Origin: Alistipes sp. CAG:435
GTDB taxonomy: Bacteria; Bacteroidota; Bacteroidia; Bacteroidales; UBA932
Direction: 5' to 3'
Assembly (NCBI GenBank): GCA_000433355.1
Contig: FR893130.1
Coordinates: 1 to 13,015 of the forward strand
Length of the DNA: 13,015 nucleotides
Position 1 is the stretch's first letter; every line of letters begins with the position of its first letter. Positions 1-7,851 of this stretch are shown here, in pieces. The notes below the pieces were generated by a model, which was not told the origin of the DNA, did not search any database, and saw nothing but the letters and a program-made list of their open reading frames with translations. A program made the translations under genes and the position numbers.

Positions 1-720
1 AGGAGCCACGCCGATGATCTTGCCGAACATCAGGTCGATGGCCTTGACGGACGAGATCAGCACCTCTACCACCCTGCTGGTCTTCTCCTCGATGACACTG
101 GACATCACCTGCCCGCCGAACATCATGATGAACATCCAGATGATGATGCCCAGAAGCATGGAGATGATCATGTATATCCCTGACTCCGAGACAGTCTCGT
201 TGCCTTTTTCGTCCATCGTGTACTCCGTCACCTTGACATCGGCCTTCACCTCGTCCATAATCTTGGAAAGGTTGTCGATGCCGTACTGCTGCACACGGTA
301 CTCCTCTACCGCGTCATTGGCCTTCGCGGTAAGCCCCGAGGTGAACTCCACTCCGAGCGGATCCTTTGAATATGTCTGGACGGAGACCGTCTTCTTGACG
401 GAATCCAGCGGAGACACTACTACCAGGACATCCTTCCCGTACTCGTCCAGACGGGCCTTGACCGAATCGGGATTCTCGGAGGAATAGTCCGTGAACGTAA
501 GCCGGTCTGTGTCCTGCAGGTGACTCATCACGATGCCGGAGCGGTCAACCACGGCGACATCCTGCTTCCTTTCCTTCGTCCCGGCCATGATCAATCCGAC
601 AATTATCATGGTCGCCGCGAAAATCAGCGGCACAAGTATCGTGGTGACAATGAAGGACTTCTTCTTGACGCGGGTGAGATATTCCCTCGCTATGACAGTC
701 TTTATTATTCTGAAATTCAT
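1..720 (-). CDS. ABC-2 type transporter permease (NatB-like), C-terminus outside window
   Basis: Membrane subunit of an ABC exporter that pairs with the ATPase encoded just upstream. I translated 240 residues from an ATG at 718-720 with no stop before the window edge, so the C-terminal membrane domain is missing. The N-terminus has a short basic cytoplasmic start (AREYLTRVKKKS), a first membrane segment at about residues 23-46, a large extracytoplasmic region at about 50-178, and a second membrane segment at about 180-203. This is followed by EEKTSRVVEVLISS (about 211-224), the conserved cytoplasmic coupling motif of ABC-2/NatB permeases. The start lies 2 bases after the ATPase stop, so the two are surely co-translated. 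The substrate is unknown: sodium export is the NatAB precedent, but this family is broad. Family call is solid; substrate is not inferable. Confidence 0.88.
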   Translation of the reverse strand, partial: MNFRIIKTVIAREYLTRVKKKSFIVTTILVPLIFAATMIIVGLIMAGTKERKQDVAVVDRSGIVMSHLQDTDRLTFTDYSSENPDSVKARLDEYGKDVLVVVSPLDSVKKTVSVQTYSKDPLGVEFTSGLTAKANDAVEEYRVQQYGIDNLSKIMDEVKADVKVTEYTMDEKGNETVSESGIYMIISMLLGIIIWMFIMMFGGQVMSSVIEEKTSRVVEVLISSVKAIDLMFGKIIGVAP

Positions 721-722
721 GA

Positions 723-1643
723 CTATGCCTCCTCGGTTACAAGTTTTATGAATATGTCGTTCATCCTCGGGATCAGTTCCTTGAACGAGTTGACGATGAT
801 GTCCTGACCGAGCAGGACAGAGAGCGCGTCATTGGAGGACACGTTCTCCCCGAGAGTCAGCACGGCGGTGTGCCGTCCGGCGTTGTCCTCGTCGGAAAGG
901 ACCTTGAATATTCCTTCGGCATCCTTCACCTTGTCCTCGCCGGTGTAGATCAGTTCGATGTTGTTGTTGCCGTATTTGTGACGGATCTCGTTGACCCCGC
1001 CGGTGATCACAAGATGCGATTTGTTGATGAGGGCGATGTTGTCGCACAACTCCTCGACAGACTCCATATTATGTGTCGATAGGATGATTGTGGCCCCCTC
1101 GTCCTTCAAACGAAGGATCTCCTTGCGGATCAACTCGGCGTTCACCGGGTCGAAACCGGAGAACGGCTCGTCCAGAATCATCAGTGACGGCTTGTGCACA
1201 ACGGTCGTGATGAACTGAACCTTCTGGGCCATACCTTTGGACAGTTCCTCGACCTTCTTCTTCCACCAGTCCTGGATTCCGAAACGCACAAACCATTCCT
1301 TCAACGCCTTGCGTGCCTCGGCTGCGCTCATGCCCTTCAACTGGGCCAGATACATTGCCTGGTCGCCGACCTCCATCTTGCGGTAGAGTCCCCGCTCTTC
1401 AGGCAAATAGCCTATCTTTTCGACATCCGACTGCGTTATCGGACGACCGTCGAACAAAACTTCTCCACCATTAGGAATAGTTATCCGGTTAATGATGCGG
1501 ATCAGCGTGGTCTTTCCGGCACCGTTAGGCCCCAGCAGACCGAATATTCCGCCTTTAGGGACGCTCACACTGACGTTGTCAAGCGCGACCTTCTCCCCGA
1601 AGTTCTTGCAGACATTCCTGCACTCGATAATATTCTCACTCAT
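723..1643 (-). CDS. ABC transporter ATP-binding protein (NatA-like)
   Basis: Cytoplasmic ATPase that drives the adjacent ABC-2 permease. It is 306 residues: a nucleotide-binding domain at about 5-215 followed by a C-terminal extension of the kind labelled DUF4162 in this group. Visible motifs are Walker A GPNGAGKTT (38-46), the YLPEERGLY segment after the Q-loop position (79-87), a variant signature LSKGM (134-138) instead of LSGGQ, Walker B LMILDEP (154-160) with catalytic E159, and the switch histidine H191 in STHNM. The variant signature and PEERGLY are usual for the NatA/YhaQ branch. The ATG overlaps the holA stop in an ATGA arrangement (4 bases), indicating translational coupling. Function as an exporter is a family-level inference. 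Confidence 0.93.
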   Translation of the reverse strand: MSENIIECRNVCKNFGEKVALDNVSVSVPKGGIFGLLGPNGAGKTTLIRIINRITIPNGGEVLFDGRPITQSDVEKIGYLPEERGLYRKMEVGDQAMYLAQLKGMSAAEARKALKEWFVRFGIQDWWKKKVEELSKGMAQKVQFITTVVHKPSLMILDEPFSGFDPVNAELIRKEILRLKDEGATIILSTHNMESVEELCDNIALINKSHLVITGGVNEIRHKYGNNNIELIYTGEDKVKDAEGIFKVLSDEDNAGRHTAVLTLGENVSSNDALSVLLGQDIIVNSFKELIPRMNDIFIKLVTEEA

Positions 1644-2683
1644 ATACTTAAAATCTTGCTTGTCAATTCAACGAGCAGTTCGCCCGGAGTGGCTTCCCCG
1701 GCATCTCCTCCTTTGCCTTTGTAGTCATATTCACAAAGAAGGGAGATCACCTCCATCGCCTTGCGGACCGGGTAGTTGGCCACCGCAATGTCATATTCCT
1801 TCCAAAAGTAAGGGTTCACGCCTTGCAGGGCGGCAGCGACGGCGGTTCTGTCCGGGTATCGGTTCTTTTCCTTCAACGCGGCGTATTTCAGGATTCTGGC
1901 GAAATGGGTGTAAAGGGCGCTTACCGCCATCGGCATGGCGAACTTCGCCGCCTCACCGATGCGCGCGGCTATTCTCAAAGCCTTCGCCCCGTTCCTCGCC
2001 GAAAGTTCCTTGGTCAGCTCAAACACGCTGAACTCACGGCTGATGCCGACATTCCGTTCGATGTCCGAGATAGTTATCTGCTTCGCTCCCTCCGGGAGAT
2101 TCTTCAGCATCTTGTCCGTCTCGACAGCGATACGCCCGAGATTGGTTCCGGCGGACTCAGCCAGCAACGCCGCCGCCTCGGGATCGATTGACAGTCCCCT
2201 TCCGGAATAATACTGAGCGATCCACGAAGGCATCTCGTAATCCCTCAATGCATTGGACTCGACAACAATCCCGTTCTTGGAGGCCTGCTTGTACAACGCC
2301 TTCCGTTTGTCAGCTGAAGCCCCGCGCATCAAAAGCACCAGAACCGTGGAGTCCAAAGGTTTCTCGCAATAAACAGCCAACTTCTCCAGATCACGCATTG
2401 CCTGTGCGTCCTTCACCACAACCAATTGCCTCTCAGCCATCATCGGAAACCTGCGGGCAGCTGTGATAACGGTGTCCGCATCGACATCCGCCCCGTAGCA
2501 GATCGTCTCGTTGAAATCCCGCGAAGCCTCGTCAAGAGCGTTCTCGATGACAGCATCGCAGACCATGTCCGTGTAGTACGGTTCGTCCCCCATCAGCAGA
2601 TAGACGGGGGCGAACTGCCCTGACTTGACAGCGGAAACTATCTCACGGCACCGGCTGCCGACATTAACCGTTCCTTTCGCCAT
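1640..2683 (-). CDS. holA: DNA polymerase III subunit delta
   Basis: Delta subunit of the clamp-loader complex, which opens the beta sliding clamp during replication. The product is 347 residues, the usual length for HolA. The N-terminus carries the family pattern PVYLLMGDEPYYTDMV (about 26-41), where a delta-specific GDE/F-Y segment replaces a working Walker A; lack of ATPase motifs is normal for delta. The middle has the helical region with SREFSVFELTKELSARNG (about 215-232), typical of domain II/III. The C-terminal collar domain follows, with the YFWKEYDIA segment (about 292-300). It begins 11 bases after the stop of the GH3 gene and overlaps the ABC ATPase start by 4 bases, so an essential replication gene sits in the middle of a mixed operon. 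Identification rests on remembered family features, not a search. Confidence 0.9.
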   Translation of the reverse strand: MAKGTVNVGSRCREIVSAVKSGQFAPVYLLMGDEPYYTDMVCDAVIENALDEASRDFNETICYGADVDADTVITAARRFPMMAERQLVVVKDAQAMRDLEKLAVYCEKPLDSTVLVLLMRGASADKRKALYKQASKNGIVVESNALRDYEMPSWIAQYYSGRGLSIDPEAAALLAESAGTNLGRIAVETDKMLKNLPEGAKQITISDIERNVGISREFSVFELTKELSARNGAKALRIAARIGEAAKFAMPMAVSALYTHFARILKYAALKEKNRYPDRTAVAAALQGVNPYFWKEYDIAVANYPVRKAMEVISLLCEYDYKGKGGDAGEATPGELLVELTSKILSI

Positions 2684-2694
2684 TCAAGGCTCTA

Positions 2695-4962
2695 TTAATA
2701 CTTAAAATCCAATGTCTTACGAATATCCTCGGACGAAGCGCCGACAAGAATCCTGTAGTTGCCTTTTTCAGCCGCCCAATCATGCTTTTCAGCGTCGAAA
2801 TAGCTGATGGCCGCCTTGTCCAAAGTCACTTTCACCTCACCAGACTTGCCTGGTTCAAGGAATATCTTTCCGAAGCCCTTGAGTTCCTTTACCGGACGCT
2901 CGACTGAGCTTTCCGGAGCGCTGACATAAATCTGCACGATCTCAGCACCGGCCACAGAGCCGGTGTTCTTCACCGGAACAGTGACGGTCAAGCCCTTTTC
3001 GATTGAGCCAGAAGTCTTAGGCTCGCCATATTCAAACGTGGTGTAGCTGAGTCCGTAGCCGAACGGGAAGGTCGGCTTGATGGCGCTATGCTCGAACCAA
3101 CGGTAGCCCACGAATATTCCTTCCGTGTAGGTCTCGTCGTAGATGATCTTGTCCTGGATGCCCATCTTGACGGTCTCCTTGCGAGGGATTCCCGGGTACT
3201 GGATTTCAGACTGAACAGGATAATCCGCCAGCGTGGCCCCGATCGTGAACGGTAGTTTTCCGGAAGGGTTGACATCGCCTGAAAGCACGTCCGCCAGAGA
3301 ATGTCCGGCCTCGCTCCCAAGATACCAGTCCTGAACTATTCCCGGAACCTTGTCAGCCCACGGCATCGCCACGGCGTTTCCGGAGATATTCACAACCACA
3401 AGTTTCGGATTGGCTGCGGCAAGAGCCTCAATCACAGCGTTCTGTGAATATGGAAGATCATAGCTTTCCCTGTCGTTGCCCTCGCTGTCCTGATGGTCAC
3501 TCTTGTTGAGACCTCCGATGAAGATCACGATGTCAGCAGCTCTGGCGGCTGCCACCGCATCGGCGATGAGTTTCTCCGCCGAACGGCTCTCGCTAAGATC
3601 CTGACCTGTCGTCCCCCCGTCGAACTGGCCGCTGGCATCACCGACATAACCACGCTCGTAAACCACCTTCGCATCCGCGAACCTTTCCCTGATTCCCTCC
3701 AGCGGGGAAACCTCGTTCTTGACTTTCAGAGAGGAACTTCCGCCGCCCACTGTCATCATCTTGACAGCGTTCTCGCCGACAACCAGAATCTTCCTCGCGT
3801 TCTTTATCGGAAGAATGCCGCCATCGTTCTTGAGAAGCACGATGGACTCCGAGCCGATCTTTCTCGCCGCCGCGATGTGTTCCGGGCTGACGAACGATCC
3901 GAAAGGACGGTTTCTGTCCATCACCGTGCGGAACATAAGTCTCAAGACCCTGCGGACCTTGTTGTCAAGCACATCCATGGTATATTTCCCTTCATTGATT
4001 CCCTTGAGGAAAGGATCCGAAAGGTAGTAGTTGGCGTAAGCGTTTGAGAGAGACCAGCTAAGTCCGTTGGTAAACGTGCCGAATTCCATGTCCAGACCAT
4101 TATTCACAGCCTGTTCCGTGTCATGGGCTCCGCCCCAGTCACTGATCACTACTCCATCGAAACCCCACTCTCCTTTAAGGATGTCGTTCAAAGTGTACTG
4201 GTTCTGGCAGCACCACTGGTTCTTGTAAAGATTGTAGGAACCCATTATCGCCCAAGCCTTCCCCTCGGTGACGGCTGCCTTGAAGGCCGGAAGATAGATC
4301 TCATAGAGAGTCCTGTCATCAACTGTCACATTGGTGGTGAAGCGGTTATATTCCTGATTGTTCAGCGCGAAATGCTTCACGCAGGCAGCCACGCCGTTGC
4401 TCTGCACACCCTTGACATAAGGCACGACCATGCGGCCTGAAAGGTAAGGATCCTCACCCATATATTCAAAACTGCGCCCGTTGAGAGGGGTTCTGCAGAT
4501 GTTCACGCCAGGTCCCAGAAGCACGTCCTTCCTGCGGTAGCGGGCCTCCTCGCCGATGCTCTTTCCGTAAAGAGCCGACATCTCAGGATTCCAAGTGGCA
4601 GCCAGCGCGGTCAACGCCGGGAACGCCGTGCAGGAATCACTTGTCCACCCGGCCTGACTCCATTTGTCCCAAAGCACCTCCGGACGGATTCCGTGAGGGC
4701 CGTCGGAAGTCCAGATCTCAGGGATGCCGAGCCTCGGCACTCCAGCCGAGCTGAACTTTGACTGGGCATGCAGCACAGCCACCTTTTCCTCCGTCGTCAT
4801 CCTTGCGAGAGCGTCCTCCACCCTCTCCTCGATGGTTCTCGTCTCATCAAGAAAGACAGGCCCGCCATTTCCGGCGGCCTGTCTTCCAACACCTCTTTGC
4901 TGACCACACGCGGCGGCGATGCCTGCCACGGCTATCAGACTCAAGATCAATCTCTTTTTCAT
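2695..4962 (-). CDS. Glycoside hydrolase family 3 beta-glucosidase-type lipoprotein
   Basis: Retaining exo-beta-glycosidase acting outside the cytoplasm on oligosaccharides; beta-glucosidase or beta-xylosidase activity is likely but not distinguishable here. I chose the ATG at 4960-4962 (755 residues) over an in-frame TTG 12 bases upstream because it gives a clean signal peptide, MKKRLILSLIAVAGIAAAC, with a lipobox-like cysteine at residue 19. No acidic export signal follows the cysteine (GQQRGVG), so surface display is doubtful. The GH3 N-terminal barrel shows SDGPHGIRPE (about 86-95), the VKHFALNNQE substrate-binding K/H pair (196-197) and the nucleophile motif VVISDWGGAHD with D275. The alpha/beta sandwich domain and a C-terminal fibronectin-III-like domain (RPVKELKGFGKIFLEPG) follow. 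It is full length and starts 1 base after the hpf stop. Confidence 0.93.
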   Translation of the reverse strand: MKKRLILSLIAVAGIAAACGQQRGVGRQAAGNGGPVFLDETRTIEERVEDALARMTTEEKVAVLHAQSKFSSAGVPRLGIPEIWTSDGPHGIRPEVLWDKWSQAGWTSDSCTAFPALTALAATWNPEMSALYGKSIGEEARYRRKDVLLGPGVNICRTPLNGRSFEYMGEDPYLSGRMVVPYVKGVQSNGVAACVKHFALNNQEYNRFTTNVTVDDRTLYEIYLPAFKAAVTEGKAWAIMGSYNLYKNQWCCQNQYTLNDILKGEWGFDGVVISDWGGAHDTEQAVNNGLDMEFGTFTNGLSWSLSNAYANYYLSDPFLKGINEGKYTMDVLDNKVRRVLRLMFRTVMDRNRPFGSFVSPEHIAAARKIGSESIVLLKNDGGILPIKNARKILVVGENAVKMMTVGGGSSSLKVKNEVSPLEGIRERFADAKVVYERGYVGDASGQFDGGTTGQDLSESRSAEKLIADAVAAARAADIVIFIGGLNKSDHQDSEGNDRESYDLPYSQNAVIEALAAANPKLVVVNISGNAVAMPWADKVPGIVQDWYLGSEAGHSLADVLSGDVNPSGKLPFTIGATLADYPVQSEIQYPGIPRKETVKMGIQDKIIYDETYTEGIFVGYRWFEHSAIKPTFPFGYGLSYTTFEYGEPKTSGSIEKGLTVTVPVKNTGSVAGAEIVQIYVSAPESSVERPVKELKGFGKIFLEPGKSGEVKVTLDKAAISYFDAEKHDWAAEKGNYRILVGASSEDIRKTLDFKY

Positions 4963-4963
4963 C

Positions 4964-5257
4964 CTATGCGTCAAATTTCTTTTCTTTTGTCCTTACGATC
5001 TTCTCCTTCATCAGATCGACAGCCGCGCTGACGGCATCCTCGAACGAGGTTGAGTTCCTCTCGATGACAAGATCCTGGCCGTAGGCCCTTGTCTGGATCC
5101 TGACATTCTTGTTGTCCGGCTCCTTGAGCAAAGATAAAGTCACCTCCATTCCGTCAAGATGGTCGCTGAATCTGGAAAGTTTCGAGACCTTCTTCTCTAC
5201 ATAGTCGAGCAGTTTCTGATCCGCGTCGAACTTCAGGGATTTTACTCTAATCTCCAT
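4964..5257 (-). CDS. hpf: Short-form ribosome hibernation promoting factor (HPF/RaiA family)
   Basis: Binds the decoding region of the small ribosomal subunit and inactivates or dimerises ribosomes in slow growth. The product is 97 residues from the ATG at 5255-5257, the size of short HPF/YfiA proteins. Visible family features are the beginning MEIRVKSLKFDADQKLLDYV, the KKVSKLSRF helix and beta strands MEVTLSLL and VRIQTRAYGQDLVIE, followed by the conserved DAVSAAVDLMKEKI helix with basic residues thereafter. A longer reading upstream would lack family residues. The chosen ATG is preceded by GGAGGT at 4 bases' spacing, the strongest ribosome binding site in the block. The gene overlaps the end of the recombinase gene by 11 bases. 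Placement with xerC is, from general knowledge, common in Bacteroidetes. Confidence 0.9.
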   Translation of the reverse strand: MEIRVKSLKFDADQKLLDYVEKKVSKLSRFSDHLDGMEVTLSLLKEPDNKNVRIQTRAYGQDLVIERNSTSFEDAVSAAVDLMKEKIVRTKEKKFDA

Positions 5258-6221
5258 TTTTACCTCCGCTTTTTGCCCTTGGGTGGGCGTTAACATAAAC
5301 TTTTTTCAGTTTCTCGATGGTGTTGTGCGTATAGACCTGCGTCGCCGCGAGCGAGGAATGTCCCAGAAGCTCCTTTATCGAATTGAGATCCGCCCCCTCG
5401 TCCAGCAGTTCCGTGGCCAAGGAATGCCTCAACACGTGTGGAGACTTTCTCCCGGTGATGCTTCCGACCCGCCCAAGCGCTTTTTTTATCGCCCTGTCTA
5501 TGAAAACCGGATAGAGTTTCAGGCCCTTGCCGGTGACCGCCAGTGGCTCGCTTGCCGATCTTTCGCGACCAACCATCGTTTCAACTGCTTGTAAATATAA
5601 TGAAATTTCCTTACAAAGCGAAGAAACAAGCGGAATTTCTCTCACTTTGTCGCCTTTTCCCCTCACGGTCATCGTCCCGCGGGCGAAATCCACATCTCCG
5701 ATCCTAAGCCCTATCAGCTCCGCCCGGCGCATCCCCGTACTGTAAAGCATCGACACGATCAGCCGTTCCAGCCTTCTTGAATATGCCGCCTCGGAGGCCT
5801 TGTCGTTCCCTGTGATCAGCGCCAGATTCTCCTCGGAAGCATCACAGTCCGTCGCGGCGAAATATTCATTCATCGACTCTTCCCTATAGAACACCGGCAG
5901 CCTTTTCTCCACCTTTGGCTTCGCCACCGTCCGCACTGGATTGGCGGTCAGCCTTTTCTCCTTCATCAGGTAGCGGCAGAACCCCGACAGCACCGACAGA
6001 TGCAGCCTGACCGTCCTCGGGCTATCCTCTCTTTTCTCAAGAAGATACACCTCGTGCGAACGGATGATCTGCGGCGTGAGCGATTTCAGCAGTTCCTCAT
6101 CAGTCGCCGCCCCGCAATCCTCCACAAAGACCTTCAGGGCATCTGAATATATCGCCTGGGTTCTCGCCGAATATCTCCGGATGTCCTTGATGTAAGATAT
6201 GTAATCTTCGATGAGGCGCAT
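5247..6221 (-). CDS. xerC: XerC/XerD-type tyrosine recombinase
   Basis: Cytoplasmic site-specific recombinase, probably the chromosome-dimer resolution enzyme acting at dif. It is 324 residues: a SAM-like core-binding domain at about 1-95, then the catalytic domain. All catalytic residues are visible: R165 in STGMRRAEL, K189 in VRGKGDK, H262 and R265 in PHVLRHS, H288 in LLGHSS, and nucleophile Y297 in QVYTHN. The end, VNAHPRA, is typical of XerC/D rather than phage integrases. Compared with the usual about 300 residues there is a longer linker at about 124-150 (CDASEENLALITGNDKASEA) before the catalytic arginine region. It overlaps the hpf start by 11 bases. A GGCTTAAGCC palindrome lies directly upstream of the ATG (6223-6232). 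Whether it is XerC or XerD cannot be decided here. Confidence 0.9.
   Translation of the reverse strand: MRLIEDYISYIKDIRRYSARTQAIYSDALKVFVEDCGAATDEELLKSLTPQIIRSHEVYLLEKREDSPRTVRLHLSVLSGFCRYLMKEKRLTANPVRTVAKPKVEKRLPVFYREESMNEYFAATDCDASEENLALITGNDKASEAAYSRRLERLIVSMLYSTGMRRAELIGLRIGDVDFARGTMTVRGKGDKVREIPLVSSLCKEISLYLQAVETMVGRERSASEPLAVTGKGLKLYPVFIDRAIKKALGRVGSITGRKSPHVLRHSLATELLDEGADLNSIKELLGHSSLAATQVYTHNTIEKLKKVYVNAHPRAKSGGKNGD
5262..5267 (-). promoter_or_regulatory. Shine-Dalgarno site deciding the hpf start
   Basis: GGAGGT on the minus strand, followed by AAAA and the hpf ATG at 5257. It lies inside the 3' end of the recombinase gene. It supports the 97-residue HPF rather than the 110-residue upstream extension. 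Such a strong site is uncommon among the other genes here, which mostly lack one; it suggests hpf is translated at a high rate independent of its upstream neighbour. Confidence 0.7.
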
Positions 6222-6253
6222 AGGCTTAAGCCTTAATATTCATCAACTTCGCA

Positions 6254-6907
6254 TCACTTTCCGGCATTGTTCACACCAATCTTTCCCGCCAGCTTCTCGA
6301 CAGGCTTGTTGCACCACTGTGCGATGACTCCCACGAGCAGGGCAGCGGCGAGGGTTCCCTCACGCACACCGTGGATTCTTCCGTCAAGCCAGAGAAGCGA
6401 GGCGACGCACGCCAGAGCCACAAGCGACACATCCACAACAACTTTCGTGATGTCAAAACGGGTTTTGAAAGCCTTGCAGATCGCCAGAACAAGTCCTTCG
6501 CCGGCCAGTGTCACCACCCCGGCCACGACCTCAAAAGCCACACCGACCCCCACAAGCACGATGCCCACAAGGCACCAAACGACCTGCATAAGGTAGTTCG
6601 GGCAAGGCACATCCGCGATGCACCAGCAGGCGAAATCCGTCATGTACCCGAACGCGAACGCCACCGGCAGCTGCATCAGCTGCACCCAGTCATAGTCCTT
6701 ACGCAAAAGCGCCATCTGAATCAGAATGAATATGCAGTGCATCACGATCGTTGCCTCCCCCACCGTCAGCGGGCACAGCATACTCGCCACATAAGGCGGA
6801 CACGAGATCGGCGAAGTTCCAAGATCCGCCAGAATAGAAAAAGCCACCCCGAACGCCACAATCAGCAGTCCGACGCACAGCATCACATATCTCTTGAATA
6901 TTTCCAT
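6254..6907 (-). CDS. YczE/DUF6198-like multi-pass membrane protein
   Basis: Inner-membrane protein of unknown biochemical role. It is 217 residues with about six hydrophobic segments (roughly 6-27, 52-68, 78-97, 106-130, 157-175 and 184-199). The N-terminal pattern VAFSILADLGTSPISCPPYV (about 21-40) and the GEGLVLAICK segment (about 136-145) match what I recall of the YczE/YitT-like group (COG2364/DUF6198), which in Bacteroidetes is usually annotated as hypothetical or YitT-like. It reads towards the recombinase gene, with a 32-base gap, and sits 76 bases downstream of the methyltransferase gene, so it is probably in the same transcript. A 16-base direct repeat straddles its start codon (separate entry). 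Family membership is moderately sure; no function is claimed. Confidence 0.75.
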   Translation of the reverse strand: MEIFKRYVMLCVGLLIVAFGVAFSILADLGTSPISCPPYVASMLCPLTVGEATIVMHCIFILIQMALLRKDYDWVQLMQLPVAFAFGYMTDFACWCIADVPCPNYLMQVVWCLVGIVLVGVGVAFEVVAGVVTLAGEGLVLAICKAFKTRFDITKVVVDVSLVALACVASLLWLDGRIHGVREGTLAAALLVGVIAQWCNKPVEKLAGKIGVNNAGK

Positions 6908-6925
6908 TTTATCTCTTGAATATTT
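6888..6925. repeat. 16-base direct repeat straddling a start codon
   Basis: TATCTCTTGAATATTT occurs at 6888-6903 and again at 6910-6925, a period of 22 bases. In the minus-strand gene orientation the downstream copy covers codons 2-7 of the YczE-like gene (after ATG) and the upstream copy ends 2 bases before the ATG, where the ribosome binding site would be. This may be a local slippage duplication of the gene start or a duplicated control site. Confidence 0.8.
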
Positions 6926-6983
6926 TGTTTCCTGAATATCTCAATATTTATTCAAAACTCTGACGTTTCCCAGTACGGCATAT

Positions 6984-7556
6984 TCATAAATACCTGTGGA
7001 CACGGTTGTAATAGTCCTTGTAGTCAATGTCTTTCCTTGAAAGCAGGAACCGCTCCTCCTGAAGGATCTGGAGGTGGAAAATCGTCACCGCGCAGAGCAC
7101 GACAAGCAGGTGAAGCCAGTTTGCGAAGCAGAGAAGCAGCCCGATGTAGGTCAGGTCAAAACCGACGAAAGCCGGGTTGCGGCTGATTCTGTAGATGCCG
7201 GAAGTGACCAGTCCGGTCTTCTCGTCCGGGGATATTCCCGCCCTCCAACTGTCCCGCATCTGAAGCACGGCGGTAGTGAAGAACACCACTCCGAGAGCCG
7301 TCAAAGCCAGTCCGATCCAACCGCACCACCGCGGGAGGAATGAATATCCCCGGACGACGCTCCACACCTCCACGACGACAATCAGGACGGAAAAGGCAGC
7401 CAGCAACCGCTCCACAGTCAAAGTCCGCAGTTCCTTATTCCCGCGCCCCATCTGATTGGTCCGGATCCCTTGACTCCTCTGACTGAGCTGTTTAGCCAGA
7501 TAGACTCCATAGAATCCGGCCATCAAGGCCAATGATATTATCTGAAATACTGTCAT
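6984..7556 (-). CDS. Isoprenylcysteine carboxyl methyltransferase-family membrane protein
   Basis: Predicted SAM-dependent integral membrane methyltransferase of the ICMT/PEMT-like superfamily; bacterial members have mostly unknown lipid or small-molecule substrates. It is 190 residues with membrane segments at about 3-20, 49-68, 76-98 and 128-160. The C-terminal catalytic module shows GLVTSGIYRISRNPAFVG (about 115-132), where the Y-R-x-x-R-N-P pattern is the family hallmark. It continues with ILQEERFLLSRK (about 164-175), containing the paired glutamates that contact SAM in this fold, and the closing YKDYYNRVHRYL. It is the first gene of the long minus-strand run and has a good Bacteroidetes-type promoter about 60 bases upstream. 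Superfamily is sure; the substrate is unknown. Confidence 0.8.
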   Translation of the reverse strand: MTVFQIISLALMAGFYGVYLAKQLSQRSQGIRTNQMGRGNKELRTLTVERLLAAFSVLIVVVEVWSVVRGYSFLPRWCGWIGLALTALGVVFFTTAVLQMRDSWRAGISPDEKTGLVTSGIYRISRNPAFVGFDLTYIGLLLCFANWLHLLVVLCAVTIFHLQILQEERFLLSRKDIDYKDYYNRVHRYL

Positions 7557-7613
7557 ACAATCACGCCGGAGGCATCTGGTTCAGGATCATCCCTAAGCAT
7601 TTCCTCCAGCGTA

Positions 7614-7644
7614 CAAATTTACGAATATTCCCGAGATACCCAAC
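7614..7644 (-). promoter_or_regulatory. Bacteroidetes-type promoter for the minus-strand gene run
   Basis: On the minus strand a perfect -7 box TAAATTTG (7621-7614, consensus TAnnTTTG) is preceded, 19 bases upstream, by TTG at 7643-7641 (-33 element). This spacing matches the known sigma-ABfr consensus. The transcript would start near 7607 with a leader of about 50 bases before the methyltransferase ATG at 7556. A copy of the GAATATTC palindrome (7623-7630) lies in the spacer between the two boxes. Confidence 0.7.
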
Positions 7645-7654
7645 GAGCGTTCAG

Positions 7655-7775
7655 CAGTCGGTGCGTCAGGACAGCATTTCCACGCAACGACTTTGCAAAC
7701 AGGGGGTCTTCGTGCGTCACTCAGACAGATTGCCTAAAGTGAACTCGTGCGTAAAAACGGCTCTCATACGCACCA
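7655..7775. repeat. Gene-free stretch with GTGCGT/ACGCAC inverted repeats
   Basis: The first part of the 7557-8177 gap holds no convincing gene. GTGCGT occurs at 7661-7666, 7712-7717 and 7747-7752, and inverted partners ACGCA at 7682-7686 and ACGCAC at 7768-7773. The last pair is a perfect 6-base dyad with a 15-base loop; the first is a 5-base dyad. The same kind of GTGCG-centred dyads is found at 10458-10683, suggesting a dispersed family of non-coding repeats. Short arms make each pair weak alone. Confidence 0.45.
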
Positions 7776-7851
7776 AGTGCCTACAAAGAATAACTCTGGA
7801 GAAAGACGATTTTACAAGCACGGGGATATTTATGAGCCACCGGAACAAGAC

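Noticed and set aside
4963..4974. Upstream TTG start for the GH3 gene
   Set aside because: The ATG at 4962 gives a standard Lys-rich signal peptide start; the TTG would add four residues and overlap hpf.
4940..5260. tRNA genes near hpf
   Set aside because: Expected from synteny in relatives, but no cloverleaf or T-loop sequence is present.
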